NCBI GenBank assembly: GCA_050485905.1
Contig: JBJHCH010000005.1
Coordinates: 1 to 64,000 of the forward strand
Origin: JAWLCA01 sp050485905
GTDB taxonomy: Bacteria > Pseudomonadota > Alphaproteobacteria > Rhodobacterales > Rhodobacteraceae
Reading direction: 5' to 3'
Length of the DNA: 64,000 nt
In this document: positions 9,160 to 18,386 of the stretch, piece by piece
Position numbering within the stretch: position 1 is the first letter of the stretch
Layout: each line of letters begins with the position of its first letter
Made by a program: the position numbers and the translations under genes
Notes under the pieces: generated by a model
What the model saw: the letters and a program-made list of their open reading frames with translations, nothing else
Told to the model about the DNA's origin: nothing
Database searches by the model: none

Positions 9160-10239
9160 ATGACGGTGCTTACCCTTCTTGGCCTCGAAAGCAGCTGCGA
9201 CGACACCGCCGCGGCCGTGGTCCGCCATGCGCCGGGCGCGGCCCCGCAGATCCTGTCGTCGGTTGTCTATGACCAGACCGCGATCCATTCCGCCTTTGGC
9301 GGCGTGGTGCCCGAGCTTGCGGCGCGCGCCCATGCCGAAAAGATTGACCTCTGTGCCGAGGCGGCGCTTGAGGCGGCAGACCTGACGTTCGCGGACCTCG
9401 ACGGTATCGCTGTCACCGCCGGGCCGGGGCTGATCGGTGCGGTGCTGGCCGGCGTGATGTGCGCCAAGGGGATCGCCGCGGCCACCGGCCTGCCGCTGAT
9501 AGGGGTGAATCACCTGGCAGGCCATGCACTGACGCCCCGGCTGACCGACGGGCTGGCGTTTCCCTACCTCCTGCTCCTCGTCTCGGGCGGGCATTGCCAG
9601 TTCCTGCGAGTAGGGGGGCCGGAGGATTTCACCCGCCTCGGCGGCACCATCGACGACGCGCCGGGCGAGGCATTCGACAAGGTCGCCAAGCTCCTCGGCC
9701 TGCCCCAGCCCGGCGGCCCGGCGGTGGAGGCCGAGGCGCGGTCGGGCGACCCCGCCCGCTTTCCGCTGCCCCGCCCGCTGATGGACCGGCCCGGCTGCAA
9801 TCTGTCGTTCTCGGGTCTGAAGACCGCCGTTCTGCGTGTACGGGACACGCTGATCGCCGAAAAGGGCGGGCTGACGCAGGCCGACCGTGCCGATCTGTGT
9901 GCCGGGTTCCAGGCCGCCGTCGCCGAGGTGCTGGCCGAGAAATCCCGCCGCGCGCTGGCGCTTTCGCCCGCGCCCGCCTTTGCCGTCGCTGGCGGCGTCG
10001 CCGCAAACGCCACGATCCGCGCCGCGCTGGAGGCCGTGGCGGCTGAGGCCGGCGCGCGCTTCGTCGCCCCGCCGCTGGCGCTCTGCACCGACAATGCGGC
10101 GATGATTGCCTGGGCGGGGATCGAGCGGATGCGGACGGGCGCGCGCGATGACCTGACGCTGGCCGCCCGGCCGCGCTGGCCGCTGGACAGCGCCAGCCCG
10201 GCGCTGATCGGGTCGGGCAAGCGGGGGGCCAAGGCATGA
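9160..10239 (+). CDS. tsaD: tRNA N6-adenosine threonylcarbamoyltransferase TsaD
   Basis: TsaD (Gcp/Kae1) transfers the threonylcarbamoyl group from TC-AMP to A37 of ANN-decoding tRNAs, working with TsaB and TsaE. The 359-residue product starts with the ATPase-fold motif LGLESSCDDTAAA and has the metal-binding histidines in NHLAGH. It also has the LLVSGGH block, the NLSFSGLKTAV motif and the CTDNAAMIAW block near the end. Length is normal for the family. Its stop overlaps the gpsA start in an ATGA, so the two are translationally coupled, an arrangement common in Rhodobacterales. Confidence 0.97.
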   Translation: MTVLTLLGLESSCDDTAAAVVRHAPGAAPQILSSVVYDQTAIHSAFGGVVPELAARAHAEKIDLCAEAALEAADLTFADLDGIAVTAGPGLIGAVLAGVMCAKGIAAATGLPLIGVNHLAGHALTPRLTDGLAFPYLLLLVSGGHCQFLRVGGPEDFTRLGGTIDDAPGEAFDKVAKLLGLPQPGGPAVEAEARSGDPARFPLPRPLMDRPGCNLSFSGLKTAVLRVRDTLIAEKGGLTQADRADLCAGFQAAVAEVLAEKSRRALALSPAPAFAVAGGVAANATIRAALEAVAAEAGARFVAPPLALCTDNAAMIAWAGIERMRTGARDDLTLAARPRWPLDSASPALIGSGKRGAKA

Positions 10240-11189
10240 TCGCTGTGCTGGGGGCGGGGGCGTTCGGGACCGCGCTGGCGGTGGCGCTTGGCCGAACCGG
10301 CGCGGTGACGCTCTGGGCGCGCGATGCGGCGCAGGTGGCCGAGATGACGCGCACGCGCCAGAACGCCGCCCGGCTGCCCGGCGTCGCCCTGCCGCCGTCG
10401 GTCGAGATCACCGGGGATCTGGCGCGAGTCCGCGCGCGGACGCTGCTGCTGGCCCTGCCGATGCAGCAACTCCGTGCGTTTGTCGTACACCACACAGAGC
10501 AACTGGACGGCCGTGACCTGATCGCCTGCGTCAAGGGGGTGGACCTGACCATGCTGACCGGTCCCAGCGCGCTGATCGCCGCCGCCTGCCCCGATGCCAC
10601 GGTCGCGGTCCTGACCGGCCCCAGCTTCGCTGCCGACATCGCCCGCGGCCTGCCCAGCGCGCTCACACTCGCCTGTGCCGACGAGGCTGCGGGTCAACGG
10701 CTTCAACAGGCGCTGTCCACCCCGGCCCTGCGCCCCTATCGCACCACCGACGTGATCGGCGCGGAACTGGGCGGCGCGCTGAAGAACGTGATCGCGCTGG
10801 CCGTCGGCATGGTGATCGGCGCCGGGCTTGGCGACAGCGCCCGCGCCGCGCTGATGACGCGCGGCTATGCCGAGATGGTGCGGCTGGCCACGGCCCTGGG
10901 TGCACGGCCCGAAACGCTGGCCGGTCTCTCGGGCCTCGGCGATCTGGTGCTGACCTGCACGTCCGACCAGTCGCGCAACTTTCGTCACGGCGCGGCGCTG
11001 GGCGCGGGCCGCCCGCCCCCCGCCGCGACGGTGGAGGGGATCGCCACCGCCCGTGCCGTCGCCCGACTGGCCGGCCGCCACAGCATCGACATGCCGATCA
11101 CCGCCATGGTTGCCGCCGTAGTTGACGATAAACTGACCATAGCGCAGGCCATCGAGGCCCTGCTGTCCCGACCCCTGAAGGAGGAATGA
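10236..11189 (+). CDS. gpsA: NAD(P)-dependent glycerol-3-phosphate dehydrogenase
   Basis: GpsA reduces dihydroxyacetone phosphate to sn-glycerol-3-phosphate, the backbone for phospholipid synthesis, in the cytoplasm. The 317-residue protein begins with the Rossmann motif GAGAFGTALA. It contains TGPSFA and the substrate/catalytic block GGALKNVIALAVG, and ends with a helical C-terminal domain (GLSGLGDLVLTC). Length matches the family. It overlaps tsaD by four bases at its start and abuts the YciI-like gene at its end. Confidence 0.97.
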   Translation: MIAVLGAGAFGTALAVALGRTGAVTLWARDAAQVAEMTRTRQNAARLPGVALPPSVEITGDLARVRARTLLLALPMQQLRAFVVHHTEQLDGRDLIACVKGVDLTMLTGPSALIAAACPDATVAVLTGPSFAADIARGLPSALTLACADEAAGQRLQQALSTPALRPYRTTDVIGAELGGALKNVIALAVGMVIGAGLGDSARAALMTRGYAEMVRLATALGARPETLAGLSGLGDLVLTCTSDQSRNFRHGAALGAGRPPPAATVEGIATARAVARLAGRHSIDMPITAMVAAVVDDKLTIAQAIEALLSRPLKEE

Positions 11190-11191
11190 CC

Positions 11192-11467
11192 ATGCCGCTT
11201 TTCGCGCTCATCTGCCACGACAGCCCCGGCTATCTGGAGACCCGTAAGAAGAACCGGGAAGCTCATCTGGCCTATATCTCGGAAACCGGCGTCGTGGTGC
11301 AGGCCGGCCCCCTGCTGGACGAGGGTGGAGAGATGTGCGGCTCGCTCCTGATCCTCGACGTGCCCGACCGCGACGCCGCGCTGCACTGGGCGGCCAACGA
11401 TCCCTATGCGCTGGCCGGGCTGTTCGAGAGCGTGACCCTGCGGGAATGGAAGAAGGTGATCGGCTGA
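11192..11467 (+). CDS. YciI-family protein
   Basis: This 91-residue protein has the compact ferredoxin-like YciI fold pattern: MPLFALICHDSPG at the start, a conserved His/Asp region (REAHLAYI) and the C-terminal FESVTLREWKKVIG. YciI proteins are small dimers with a putative catalytic His-Asp pair; their substrate is generally unknown. I chose ATG 11192, seven bases after AAGGAGG, rather than ATG 11186, which lies only two bases after the ribosome site. Its stop overlaps the start of the EVE gene in TGATG. Confidence 0.88.
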   Translation: MPLFALICHDSPGYLETRKKNREAHLAYISETGVVVQAGPLLDEGGEMCGSLLILDVPDRDAALHWAANDPYALAGLFESVTLREWKKVIG

Positions 11468-11886
11468 TGGCCTACTGGCTGTTCAAGTCCGAACCCGGCG
11501 AGTGGCGTTGGGACGATCAGGTCGCCAAGGGTGACGCGGGCGAGGAATGGACCGGGGTACGCAACTATCAGGCCCGCAACAACATGCGGGCGATGAAGGT
11601 GGGCGATCTGGGCTTCTTCTACCACTCGCAAGCCGAAAAGGCCGTGGTCGGAATCGTAGAGGTTTGCGCGGAGAGCGCCCCCGACAGCACGACCGACGAT
11701 CCGCGCTGGGACTGCGTGCATATCCGTGCGGTGGAGCCCGTGCCGCAGCCCGTGACGCTCGAGGCGATCAAGGCCGACGAGCGGCTTGCGGATATGGTGC
11801 TGGTGAAAAGCTCACGCCTGTCGGTGCAGCCGGTGACCGCCGATGAGTGGCGGATCGTCCGGCAGATGGGCGGGCTGCCCGGCTGA
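11467..11886 (+). CDS. EVE-domain protein (putative modified-base reader)
   Basis: The 139-residue product is a single EVE domain, a member of the PUA/YTH-like fold. Family features seen are the start AYWLFKSEPGEW, the block GVRNYQARNNMRAMKVGDLGFFYHS, and the C-terminal LVKSSRLSVQPV and EWRIV. EVE domains bind modified bases in RNA or DNA; the natural target here is unknown. It is the fourth gene of tsaD–gpsA–yciI-like–EVE, and it converges on phoR with only five bases between the stop codons. Confidence 0.92.
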   Translation: MAYWLFKSEPGEWRWDDQVAKGDAGEEWTGVRNYQARNNMRAMKVGDLGFFYHSQAEKAVVGIVEVCAESAPDSTTDDPRWDCVHIRAVEPVPQPVTLEAIKADERLADMVLVKSSRLSVQPVTADEWRIVRQMGGLPG

Positions 11887-11891
11887 GTCTG

Positions 11892-13037
11892 TCAGCCCTC
11901 GGCCAGCGCGGGCAGGATCACCGTAAAGGTGCTGCCCAGCCCCCGGGTGCTGTCGATCATTAGCTTGCCGCGGTGCCGGTTCAGGATGTGCTTTACGATG
12001 GCGAGGCCCAGCCCCGTGCCACCCAGATCGCGCGAGCGATGGCTGTCAACCCGGTAGAAACGTTCTGTCAGCCGGGGGATATGCACCGGATCGATCCCTT
12101 CACCGCGGTCGCTGACCTCGACGCTGATGACCCGGCCGGTGAAGCCCGGCCAGCGGTCGTGGCAGGTCAGCACCACGCCCACCTGACCGCCACTGCCGCC
12201 ATACTTGATCGCATTCTCGATCAGGTTGTGGAACACCTGCGTCAACTGGTCGTGGTCGCCGGTCACCCGAAACGGGCCACCACTGTCGTCGAGCGTCAGC
12301 GCGATGCCGTTGTCCTCGACCTGCGGGCGCAACGCGGCAAGGGTGGTGCGGATCACATCGATCAGGTTTACGGTCGCCCGTGGTCGCACACGTTCGTTCG
12401 CCTCGACCTTGGACAGCGATAGCAGATCATCCACTAGCCGGTTCATCCGCTGCGCCTCGCGCGCCATGATCTCCAGGAACCGCGCCCGCGCCTCGGCGTC
12501 ATCCTTCGCAGCGCCCTGCAACGTCTCGATGAACCCGGTCAGCACGGTCAGCGGCGAGCGCAACTCGTGGCTGACATTGGCCACGAAATCCCGGCGCATC
12601 TGCTCCGCCTCTTCGACATGGCTGATGTCGAGGAAGCTGATCACCAGCGAAAAGTCCCGCGCCGGCGGGTCGAGCCGGTGGATCACCATGCGATAGGTCG
12701 TCTCGGCCGCCTCGGTCGAGTGCACGAAGCGCGCCTCTGACCGGGCGCCGCGGGATCCACCATAGGCAGCCAGCGCGCGCTCCAGCGCGCCCAGCGGCTC
12801 CGGCTGCCGGATCACGGCAAAGACCGACTGGCCTGCAAGATCGCGGCCCAGCAGTTCCTCGGCGTCTGGATTGGCCATGACGATGCGGTTGTCGCCGCGC
12901 AGCAGGATCACCGGCTCTGGCAGCGCCGCCAGAAGCGGGCCGAGGTCAGCGAGCGGCGGCACGCCGTCCATCGCATCCCCCTCGCGCGAAACCTCGGGCT
13001 GCCCGCCCCACAAGCCTGTCAGGAAATCGGCCACCAT
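11892..13037 (-). CDS. phoR: Phosphate-regulon sensor histidine kinase PhoR
   Basis: This 381-residue kinase has a PAS domain (about residues 30–140) and an H-box FVANVSHELRSPLT with phospho-acceptor His157. Its ATPase domain shows HNLIENAIKYG, DRGEGID and GGTGLGLAIVKHIL. PhoR-type kinases phosphorylate PhoB when phosphate is scarce and receive the nutrient signal through the Pst transporter. The N-terminus has no clear membrane helix, unlike enterobacterial PhoR, so it may be cytoplasmic or only peripherally attached. It is the last gene of pstSCAB–phoR. The usual phoU and phoB are not found beside it or elsewhere in the window. Confidence 0.93.
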   Translation of the reverse strand: MVADFLTGLWGGQPEVSREGDAMDGVPPLADLGPLLAALPEPVILLRGDNRIVMANPDAEELLGRDLAGQSVFAVIRQPEPLGALERALAAYGGSRGARSEARFVHSTEAAETTYRMVIHRLDPPARDFSLVISFLDISHVEEAEQMRRDFVANVSHELRSPLTVLTGFIETLQGAAKDDAEARARFLEIMAREAQRMNRLVDDLLSLSKVEANERVRPRATVNLIDVIRTTLAALRPQVEDNGIALTLDDSGGPFRVTGDHDQLTQVFHNLIENAIKYGGSGGQVGVVLTCHDRWPGFTGRVISVEVSDRGEGIDPVHIPRLTERFYRVDSHRSRDLGGTGLGLAIVKHILNRHRGKLMIDSTRGLGSTFTVILPALAEG

Positions 13038-13072
13038 TTCCCCGCGTCACCAGGGGCGCCGCGCCCCCTGCC

Positions 13073-13900
13073 TTAACCGAAGCGGCCGGTGACATAGTCA
13101 TGCGTCTGCTGCTTCTTCGGCGTGGTGAATATCGTCTCGGTATGACCATATTCGATCAGGCGGCCAAGATACATGAAGCCGGTGTTGTCGGACACCCGCG
13201 CGGCCTGCTGCATGTTGTGGGTCACGATCACGATGGTGTAGTGCCCGCGCAACTGGTCGATCAGTTCCTCGATCTTGGCGGTGGCGATAGGGTCGAGCGC
13301 CGAGCACGGCTCGTCCATCAGCAGCACCTCGGGGTCCGATGCGATGCCGCGCGCGATGCACAGCCGCTGCTGCTGGCCGCCCGACATGCCCAGCGCGCTT
13401 TCGTTCAGCCGGTCCTTCACCTCGTCCCACAGCGCGGCAGAGCGCAATGCGCGTTCGGCGGTTTCGTCCAGCACCGATCGCCTGGTCACCCCGTCCACCC
13501 GCAGCGGATAGACCACGTTGTCGTAGATCGACATGGCAAAGGGGTTGGGTTTCTGGAACACCATCCCCATCCGCTTGCGCAGCGCGATGACGTCGACGCC
13601 GGGGCCGTAGATGTCGAAATCGCCAACCCGCACCTCGCCTTCGATCCGCAGGTCGTCGATCAGGTCGTTCATCCGGTTCAGGCTGCGCAGCAGCGTGGAC
13701 TTGCCGCAGCCCGACGGGCCGATCAGCGCGGTGACCTGCCCTTTCTGCACGGCCATGTCGATGCCGTGCAGCGCCTGGCTCTTGCCGTACCACAGCTTGA
13801 AATCGCGGATGTCCAGCGCCACCCCATCGGCGCTTTCCTTGATATGATAGCTGGTCGGCTCGAACTGGCGTTCGGCGGGAGTGGCGACAGCGACGTTCAT
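13073..13900 (-). CDS. pstB: Phosphate ABC transporter ATP-binding protein PstB
   Basis: PstB powers high-affinity phosphate import through PstA and PstC. The 275-residue protein has Walker A GPSGCGKST (residues 61–69), the signature MSGGQQQRLCIARG and Walker B VLLMDEPCSALDP, with the usual PstB extras (NRMNDLIDD after the P-loop, VFQKPNPFAMSIYDN at the Q-loop). It starts 16 bases after the pstA stop and is followed by phoR after 35 bases. Confidence 0.98.
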   Translation of the reverse strand: MNVAVATPAERQFEPTSYHIKESADGVALDIRDFKLWYGKSQALHGIDMAVQKGQVTALIGPSGCGKSTLLRSLNRMNDLIDDLRIEGEVRVGDFDIYGPGVDVIALRKRMGMVFQKPNPFAMSIYDNVVYPLRVDGVTRRSVLDETAERALRSAALWDEVKDRLNESALGMSGGQQQRLCIARGIASDPEVLLMDEPCSALDPIATAKIEELIDQLRGHYTIVIVTHNMQQAARVSDNTGFMYLGRLIEYGHTETIFTTPKKQQTHDYVTGRFG

Positions 13901-13916
13901 CGGTTCAAGTCCTTCG

Positions 13917-15671
13917 TCAGAATTGCGAGCCGGCGTATTTGCGCTTCAGCCGGTTGCGGATGTAGATGGCCGACGCGTTCATCAGCACGATCAGACCCAG
14001 AAGCAGCAGCGTGGTGACGAACACCATCGGCTTGCCGGCCTCGGAATTGCGGGACTGGAAGCCGACGTCGAAGATGTGAAAGCCCAAGTGCATGAAGCTG
14101 CGCTCCAGATGGATGAAGGGCGCGAAACCGTCGATCGGCAGCGCGGGCGCCAGCTTCACCACGCCGACCAGCATCAGCGGCGCCACCTCTCCGGCGCCGC
14201 GGGCCATGGCCAGGATCATGCCGGTCATGATGCCGGGCATCGCCTTTGGCAGCACAACATAGCGGATCGTCTGCCATTTCGACGCGCCACAGGCGAGCGA
14301 GCCCTCGCGCATCGACCGGGGCACGGCGGCAAGCGCCTCCTCGGACGCGACGATCACCACCGGCACGGTCAGCAGCGCCAGCGTCAGCGAGGCCCAGAGC
14401 AACCCGCCGGTGCCGAAGGTGGGCGTGGGCAGGCGTTCTGGATAGAACAGTTCGTCGATAGTCGTGCCCATCGTATAGGCGAAGAAGCCCAGCCCGAACA
14501 CGCCGTAGACGATGGACGGTACCCCGGCGAGGTTGTTGACCGAGATCCGCACGATGGACACCAGCCGCCCCTGCTTGGCGTATTCGCGCAGATAAAGCGC
14601 CGTGATCACACCGAAGGGCGCGACGAAGACCACCATCAGCAGGGTCATCGCCACCGTGCCGAAGATCGCGGGCAGAACGCCACCTTGCGTGTTCGCCTCG
14701 CGTGGCTCGGTGGTCAGGAACTCGAACCAGCGGGAGCCGTAGATGCCGACCTTCTCGCCCCATGACAGATCGTTCGCGGGATAGAAGCGCACGATCTGGC
14801 TGAGATTGACGGTGCGGGTCTCACCGTTCACCTCTTCCAGAACCACTCGGTAGCGGTCGTCCACCTGCCGGATCTCCGCAATGCGCGCCTGCGCGGCAGA
14901 GAACTCGTCCTGCAGGCTGGCAATCCGCGCCTCGGCGTCGGCACGGGTCTGGAGGTAGCGCGGATCATCCTCCCCGAACCTGAGCAGCGCCTTGCGAATC
15001 TCCAGCCGCGCCTGTTCCTGGCGATAGTTGATCGCGCCGATCTCGCCACGCTCCAGCCGGCGGATCTGGTTGAACCGTTCGCGCGCCGCCGTCTGTTCGC
15101 GCTGCATCAGCGCGCGGTCATGGGCCGTTTCCTGCCCGTCGATCACCAGCGAGGCCGGCTTTCCGACGAAAGTGCCCCATTGCTGGCGCTCGAACAGGTA
15201 GAAGTCCAGCGGACGCTCGATGCCCGCGACCTCGAAATCCGATACCCAGCGGAAATCGTCACCGTAGATGTCGTAGTTCGCCGTCTTGTAGAGCGTCCGG
15301 TCGGCAAGACCCAGCCGCTCTTCGATGGCTTCGCGCTGAGCATCCGACAGCCCGGCCAGGATGTTGTCGCCAACGGTATAGGTGTTCTGCCGCGTCGGCT
15401 CGCCCGCCAGCACCGTGCCGTCGATCAGCGTCACCCGCTCGATGGGTTTGGGCCAGAAGGTGGTGATGCCGTTCCACGTGATGACAGCCAGGAAGCCCGC
15501 AATGAGGATGATCCCGATGGCCAGCGCGCCGCCAAAGCCCCAGAGCGCGGGCTCACCCACTGCCGACAGGTCGGCGGTGAAGCTGCGCACCCGCCTGCCC
15601 TGCGCCTTGGTCGCGCCGCCGGTCGAGACACCAACCGCTGCAGTGCTGACGCGGTCGTCAAGATTAGCCAT
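13917..15671 (-). CDS. pstA: Phosphate ABC transporter permease PstA (DUF3333 type)
   Basis: The C-terminal half (about residues 300–580) is a standard PstA permease, with the EAA-type loop (ALAAVPRSMREGSLACGASK) that contacts PstB. The N-terminal half is a DUF3333-type region: one membrane helix near residue 50, then a large segment predicted to face the periplasm, with a coiled-coil-like stretch (about residues 195–260). At 584 residues it is about twice the length of E. coli PstA, as is typical of the marine alphaproteobacterial form. It sits between pstC and pstB with gaps of 15 and 16 bases. Confidence 0.95.
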   Translation of the reverse strand: MANLDDRVSTAAVGVSTGGATKAQGRRVRSFTADLSAVGEPALWGFGGALAIGIILIAGFLAVITWNGITTFWPKPIERVTLIDGTVLAGEPTRQNTYTVGDNILAGLSDAQREAIEERLGLADRTLYKTANYDIYGDDFRWVSDFEVAGIERPLDFYLFERQQWGTFVGKPASLVIDGQETAHDRALMQREQTAARERFNQIRRLERGEIGAINYRQEQARLEIRKALLRFGEDDPRYLQTRADAEARIASLQDEFSAAQARIAEIRQVDDRYRVVLEEVNGETRTVNLSQIVRFYPANDLSWGEKVGIYGSRWFEFLTTEPREANTQGGVLPAIFGTVAMTLLMVVFVAPFGVITALYLREYAKQGRLVSIVRISVNNLAGVPSIVYGVFGLGFFAYTMGTTIDELFYPERLPTPTFGTGGLLWASLTLALLTVPVVIVASEEALAAVPRSMREGSLACGASKWQTIRYVVLPKAMPGIMTGMILAMARGAGEVAPLMLVGVVKLAPALPIDGFAPFIHLERSFMHLGFHIFDVGFQSRNSEAGKPMVFVTTLLLLGLIVLMNASAIYIRNRLKRKYAGSQF

Positions 15672-15686
15672 GGCTCAGGCCCCCGG

Positions 15687-18302
15687 TCACAGGTTGAAGG
15701 CGCGCTTGCGGAAGCGCTGGCGGATCAGCTCCGCGATGGTGTTGATAAAGAAGGTCATCAGGAACAGCGTGAGTGCGGCAAGGAACAGCACGCGGTAATT
15801 GGTTCCGTCCTTCACCGCTTCGGGCAGCTCGATGGCGATATTGGCCGAAAGCGTTCGCAGGCCGGAAAATATGTTCCATTCCATGATCGGCGTGTTGCCC
15901 GCGGCCATCACCACGATCATCGTCTCGCCCACTGCGCGGCCCATGCCCATCATCACCGCCGAGAAGACGCCAGAGGCGGCGGTGGGCAGCACGATCCATT
16001 TCGCCGTCTGCCACGGCGTCGCGCCGGATGCGAGCGACCCGGCGCGAAGATGCGACGGCACCGCGTTCAGCGCATCCTCGCAGAGTGTGTAGATCGAGGG
16101 GATCACCGCAAAGGCCATGGCGAAGCCCACGACCAGCGCGTTGCGCTGCTGGTAGCTGTCCACGACATTCCCGCGCGGGTCGAATCCGATGGCCGTCAGC
16201 GCCACGGCGACGGCATAGCTCAGCGCGATTGCCGCGAAGAAGAAGGCGATCCAGCGCAGGAAATCCAGCCGCCCCGCCGCAGGCCGGTCCATCGACCGCA
16301 TCCGGTCGCGCAGGAAGTGGCCGTAGACGCGGTGAAAGCCCCAGGACACGATCAGATAGGCCAGCGGAAGCTGCAGCAGGAACATGAAGGGCGTGCCGTC
16401 GCCGGCGCCCGCCGTCCACGCCTTGAAGTCGCCATCGAACAGCGCCAGTTCGAACAGCGGGCCAAGGCCATAGGCAGCAAGGCAGGCCACAACGATCATC
16501 ACGCCCATCAGCGTGAACTTTGGCAGACCATTGTAGCGCAGCGCCACCTGCACGGGCAGCATCTGCCAGACAAAAGCGCCCAGCATCAGCCCCATCGGCA
16601 CGGCGATGAACCCCAGCAGCACCGCCGCGATCCATTCCTCGACCAGCGGCGCGATCACCAGCGCGGCAAGGAAACCCAGCACCACCGTGGGCAGGCTTTC
16701 CATCATCTCCATCACCGGCTTCACCGTCGCCCGGACCGAGGTATGGACAAACTCCGACGTGTAGATTGCCGCCATGATCGCGATGGGCGTGGCGAAGAGC
16801 ATGGCGTAGAACGCCGCCTTCAGCGTGCCGAAGACCAGCGGGATCAGAGAGTATTTCGGCTCTGCCAGGTCGGTCCCGGCGGTGGACTGCCACGTGAAAC
16901 CGGGCTCGGAGTAACCCTCGTACCAAAGCTTGCCGAACAGGACGCGCAGGGTGATTTCGGGGTGTGGCACGTCGAAGGTGAAGGCATCGACCGATCCCGC
17001 GGCATCCACAAGCAGAACGCCGTTGGAGCGCGGGAAGATCATCATCACCGCATCGTTCGACGGGTCGCTTTGCCGCTGAAAGGTGAACATCAACTGGTCT
17101 GACGTCGAATGCCGCACCATGATGCTGCCATCGGCGCCCAGCGTCGCAAGGCTCTTGTCGCGCTGGGCCTGGGCGATCCGGACCACGGCGCTGCCCTGGT
17201 TCTCGTGGGTGCGGGCGTGGACAAGTTCGTACCCGTCCTCGGTCGGGGCGCCGGCGCGCTGCAGCCGGAAGAACACCTCGACCGACCCGTCCTCGCCGCC
17301 CACCACCAGGGCCTGATCGCCGCTCAGTAGTTCCAGCGCGGTGATCGCCACGCCATCGGGGAGCACCCGGCGGCGTTCGGCCAGAACCGGCTCATTCAGG
17401 TTGCGCGTGTCGTAGCGATAGACCACGCCCCCATCCGTCGACACGAAGACGCGGTCGCCGCCCCGGGCCAGCAGGATGCCGGTCACGGTCTCGCCCTCGG
17501 GCAGGTCAAGGCCGGGAAGCTCGGCTGTCGACGTCGTCACCGTTTCCTCGCCGGTCATCAGGTTCCGCTGAATCCGTGACTGGCTGATCCGGGCCACATT
17601 GGCCGCGTCGATGGTGGCAAAGGCGATCACCGGCCGTTCCACCGTGCCGCCGACGGTATAGTCCACATCCATAATTGGCAGGTCGGAAACCTGCAGCGGC
17701 TCCCCGATCTCGTTGACCGGGGCGATGGTTCGATAGTCGCCGGTCTGGACCTGCGTCAGGATACGCCCACCGTGCAGCAGGTCGCGGTCGTCAAGCCGCT
17801 CCATGTCACGCGGGGCATTGCCGCGCGCCGTGGTCGAAATGTTGAAGCCGACATTGGCAAAGCGGACGGTTCCGTCCTCGAAGCCCAGCGCGATGTCGTC
17901 GCGCACCAGCACGCCGCCCACGGCGGTCGCCGTGGCGCCGCCGAAATCGAACTGATCCCTGCTGATCTCGCGTCCGGTGGCGATGTGGAAGGTGATGACG
18001 CGGCCGTCGGCACCGATGCCGGTTGCCAGCGACTGGAATTCGTCGGCGTTGATCCACGCCATATCCTGCGAGGTGTCGAGCGTGTAGCTGAAACTGTCAC
18101 GCACCTCGCCCGGGGCAAGCATCGGGGCGACGACACGGAACAGGAAGACCATGATCCCCAGAACGGCAACGATCACCATAAGCCCACCGACGGTGATGAT
18201 GCTTTTGGCGATGCGCTCGCCATAGACCACGCTCCATCTGGTCGACTTGCTGCGCACGGCGGCGCGGAACGGGGCCTGCGTCGGCGCTTCGGTATCGGGC
18301 AT
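15687..18302 (-). CDS. pstC: Phosphate ABC transporter permease PstC with large periplasmic domain
   Basis: At 871 residues this is far longer than the roughly 320-residue E. coli PstC. After one N-terminal membrane helix (about residues 35–60) comes a region of about 400 residues rich in short beta-strand patterns (ADGRVITFHIATGRE, STDGGVVYRYDTRN, GGEDGSVEVFF). It reads like a WD40-type beta-propeller placed in the periplasm. The permease core begins near residue 480 and contains the PstB-contact loop LNAVPSHLRAGSLASGATPW. Large PstC proteins with this arrangement are known to me from marine proteobacteria; the propeller reading is my inference from repeat pattern. Confidence 0.92.
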   Translation of the reverse strand: MPDTEAPTQAPFRAAVRSKSTRWSVVYGERIAKSIITVGGLMVIVAVLGIMVFLFRVVAPMLAPGEVRDSFSYTLDTSQDMAWINADEFQSLATGIGADGRVITFHIATGREISRDQFDFGGATATAVGGVLVRDDIALGFEDGTVRFANVGFNISTTARGNAPRDMERLDDRDLLHGGRILTQVQTGDYRTIAPVNEIGEPLQVSDLPIMDVDYTVGGTVERPVIAFATIDAANVARISQSRIQRNLMTGEETVTTSTAELPGLDLPEGETVTGILLARGGDRVFVSTDGGVVYRYDTRNLNEPVLAERRRVLPDGVAITALELLSGDQALVVGGEDGSVEVFFRLQRAGAPTEDGYELVHARTHENQGSAVVRIAQAQRDKSLATLGADGSIMVRHSTSDQLMFTFQRQSDPSNDAVMMIFPRSNGVLLVDAAGSVDAFTFDVPHPEITLRVLFGKLWYEGYSEPGFTWQSTAGTDLAEPKYSLIPLVFGTLKAAFYAMLFATPIAIMAAIYTSEFVHTSVRATVKPVMEMMESLPTVVLGFLAALVIAPLVEEWIAAVLLGFIAVPMGLMLGAFVWQMLPVQVALRYNGLPKFTLMGVMIVVACLAAYGLGPLFELALFDGDFKAWTAGAGDGTPFMFLLQLPLAYLIVSWGFHRVYGHFLRDRMRSMDRPAAGRLDFLRWIAFFFAAIALSYAVAVALTAIGFDPRGNVVDSYQQRNALVVGFAMAFAVIPSIYTLCEDALNAVPSHLRAGSLASGATPWQTAKWIVLPTAASGVFSAVMMGMGRAVGETMIVVMAAGNTPIMEWNIFSGLRTLSANIAIELPEAVKDGTNYRVLFLAALTLFLMTFFINTIAELIRQRFRKRAFNL

Positions 18303-18346
18303 CTGGTCCCCCAGGGCATCCGCGCGGTGGAGCGGTAGTGTCGAGC

Positions 18347-18372
18347 GACAGGGCGGCTCAGGCCGCCCTGTC
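18347..18372 (-). terminator. Hairpin between pstS and pstC
   Basis: A perfect 11-bp stem (GACAGGGCGGC with GCCGCCCTGTC) and a four-base loop lie in the 84 bases between pstS and pstC. There is no T-run after it, so it more likely protects the 3' end of a pstS transcript or partly slows polymerase than terminates fully. This would give more binding protein than permease. Confidence 0.6.
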
Positions 18373-18386
18373 CAGTGTCGATCTGA

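Noticed and set aside
15120..17102. Plus-strand open frame of 660 codons opposite pstA/pstC
   Set aside because: It spans two real genes on the other strand and has His/Arg-rich nonsense composition.
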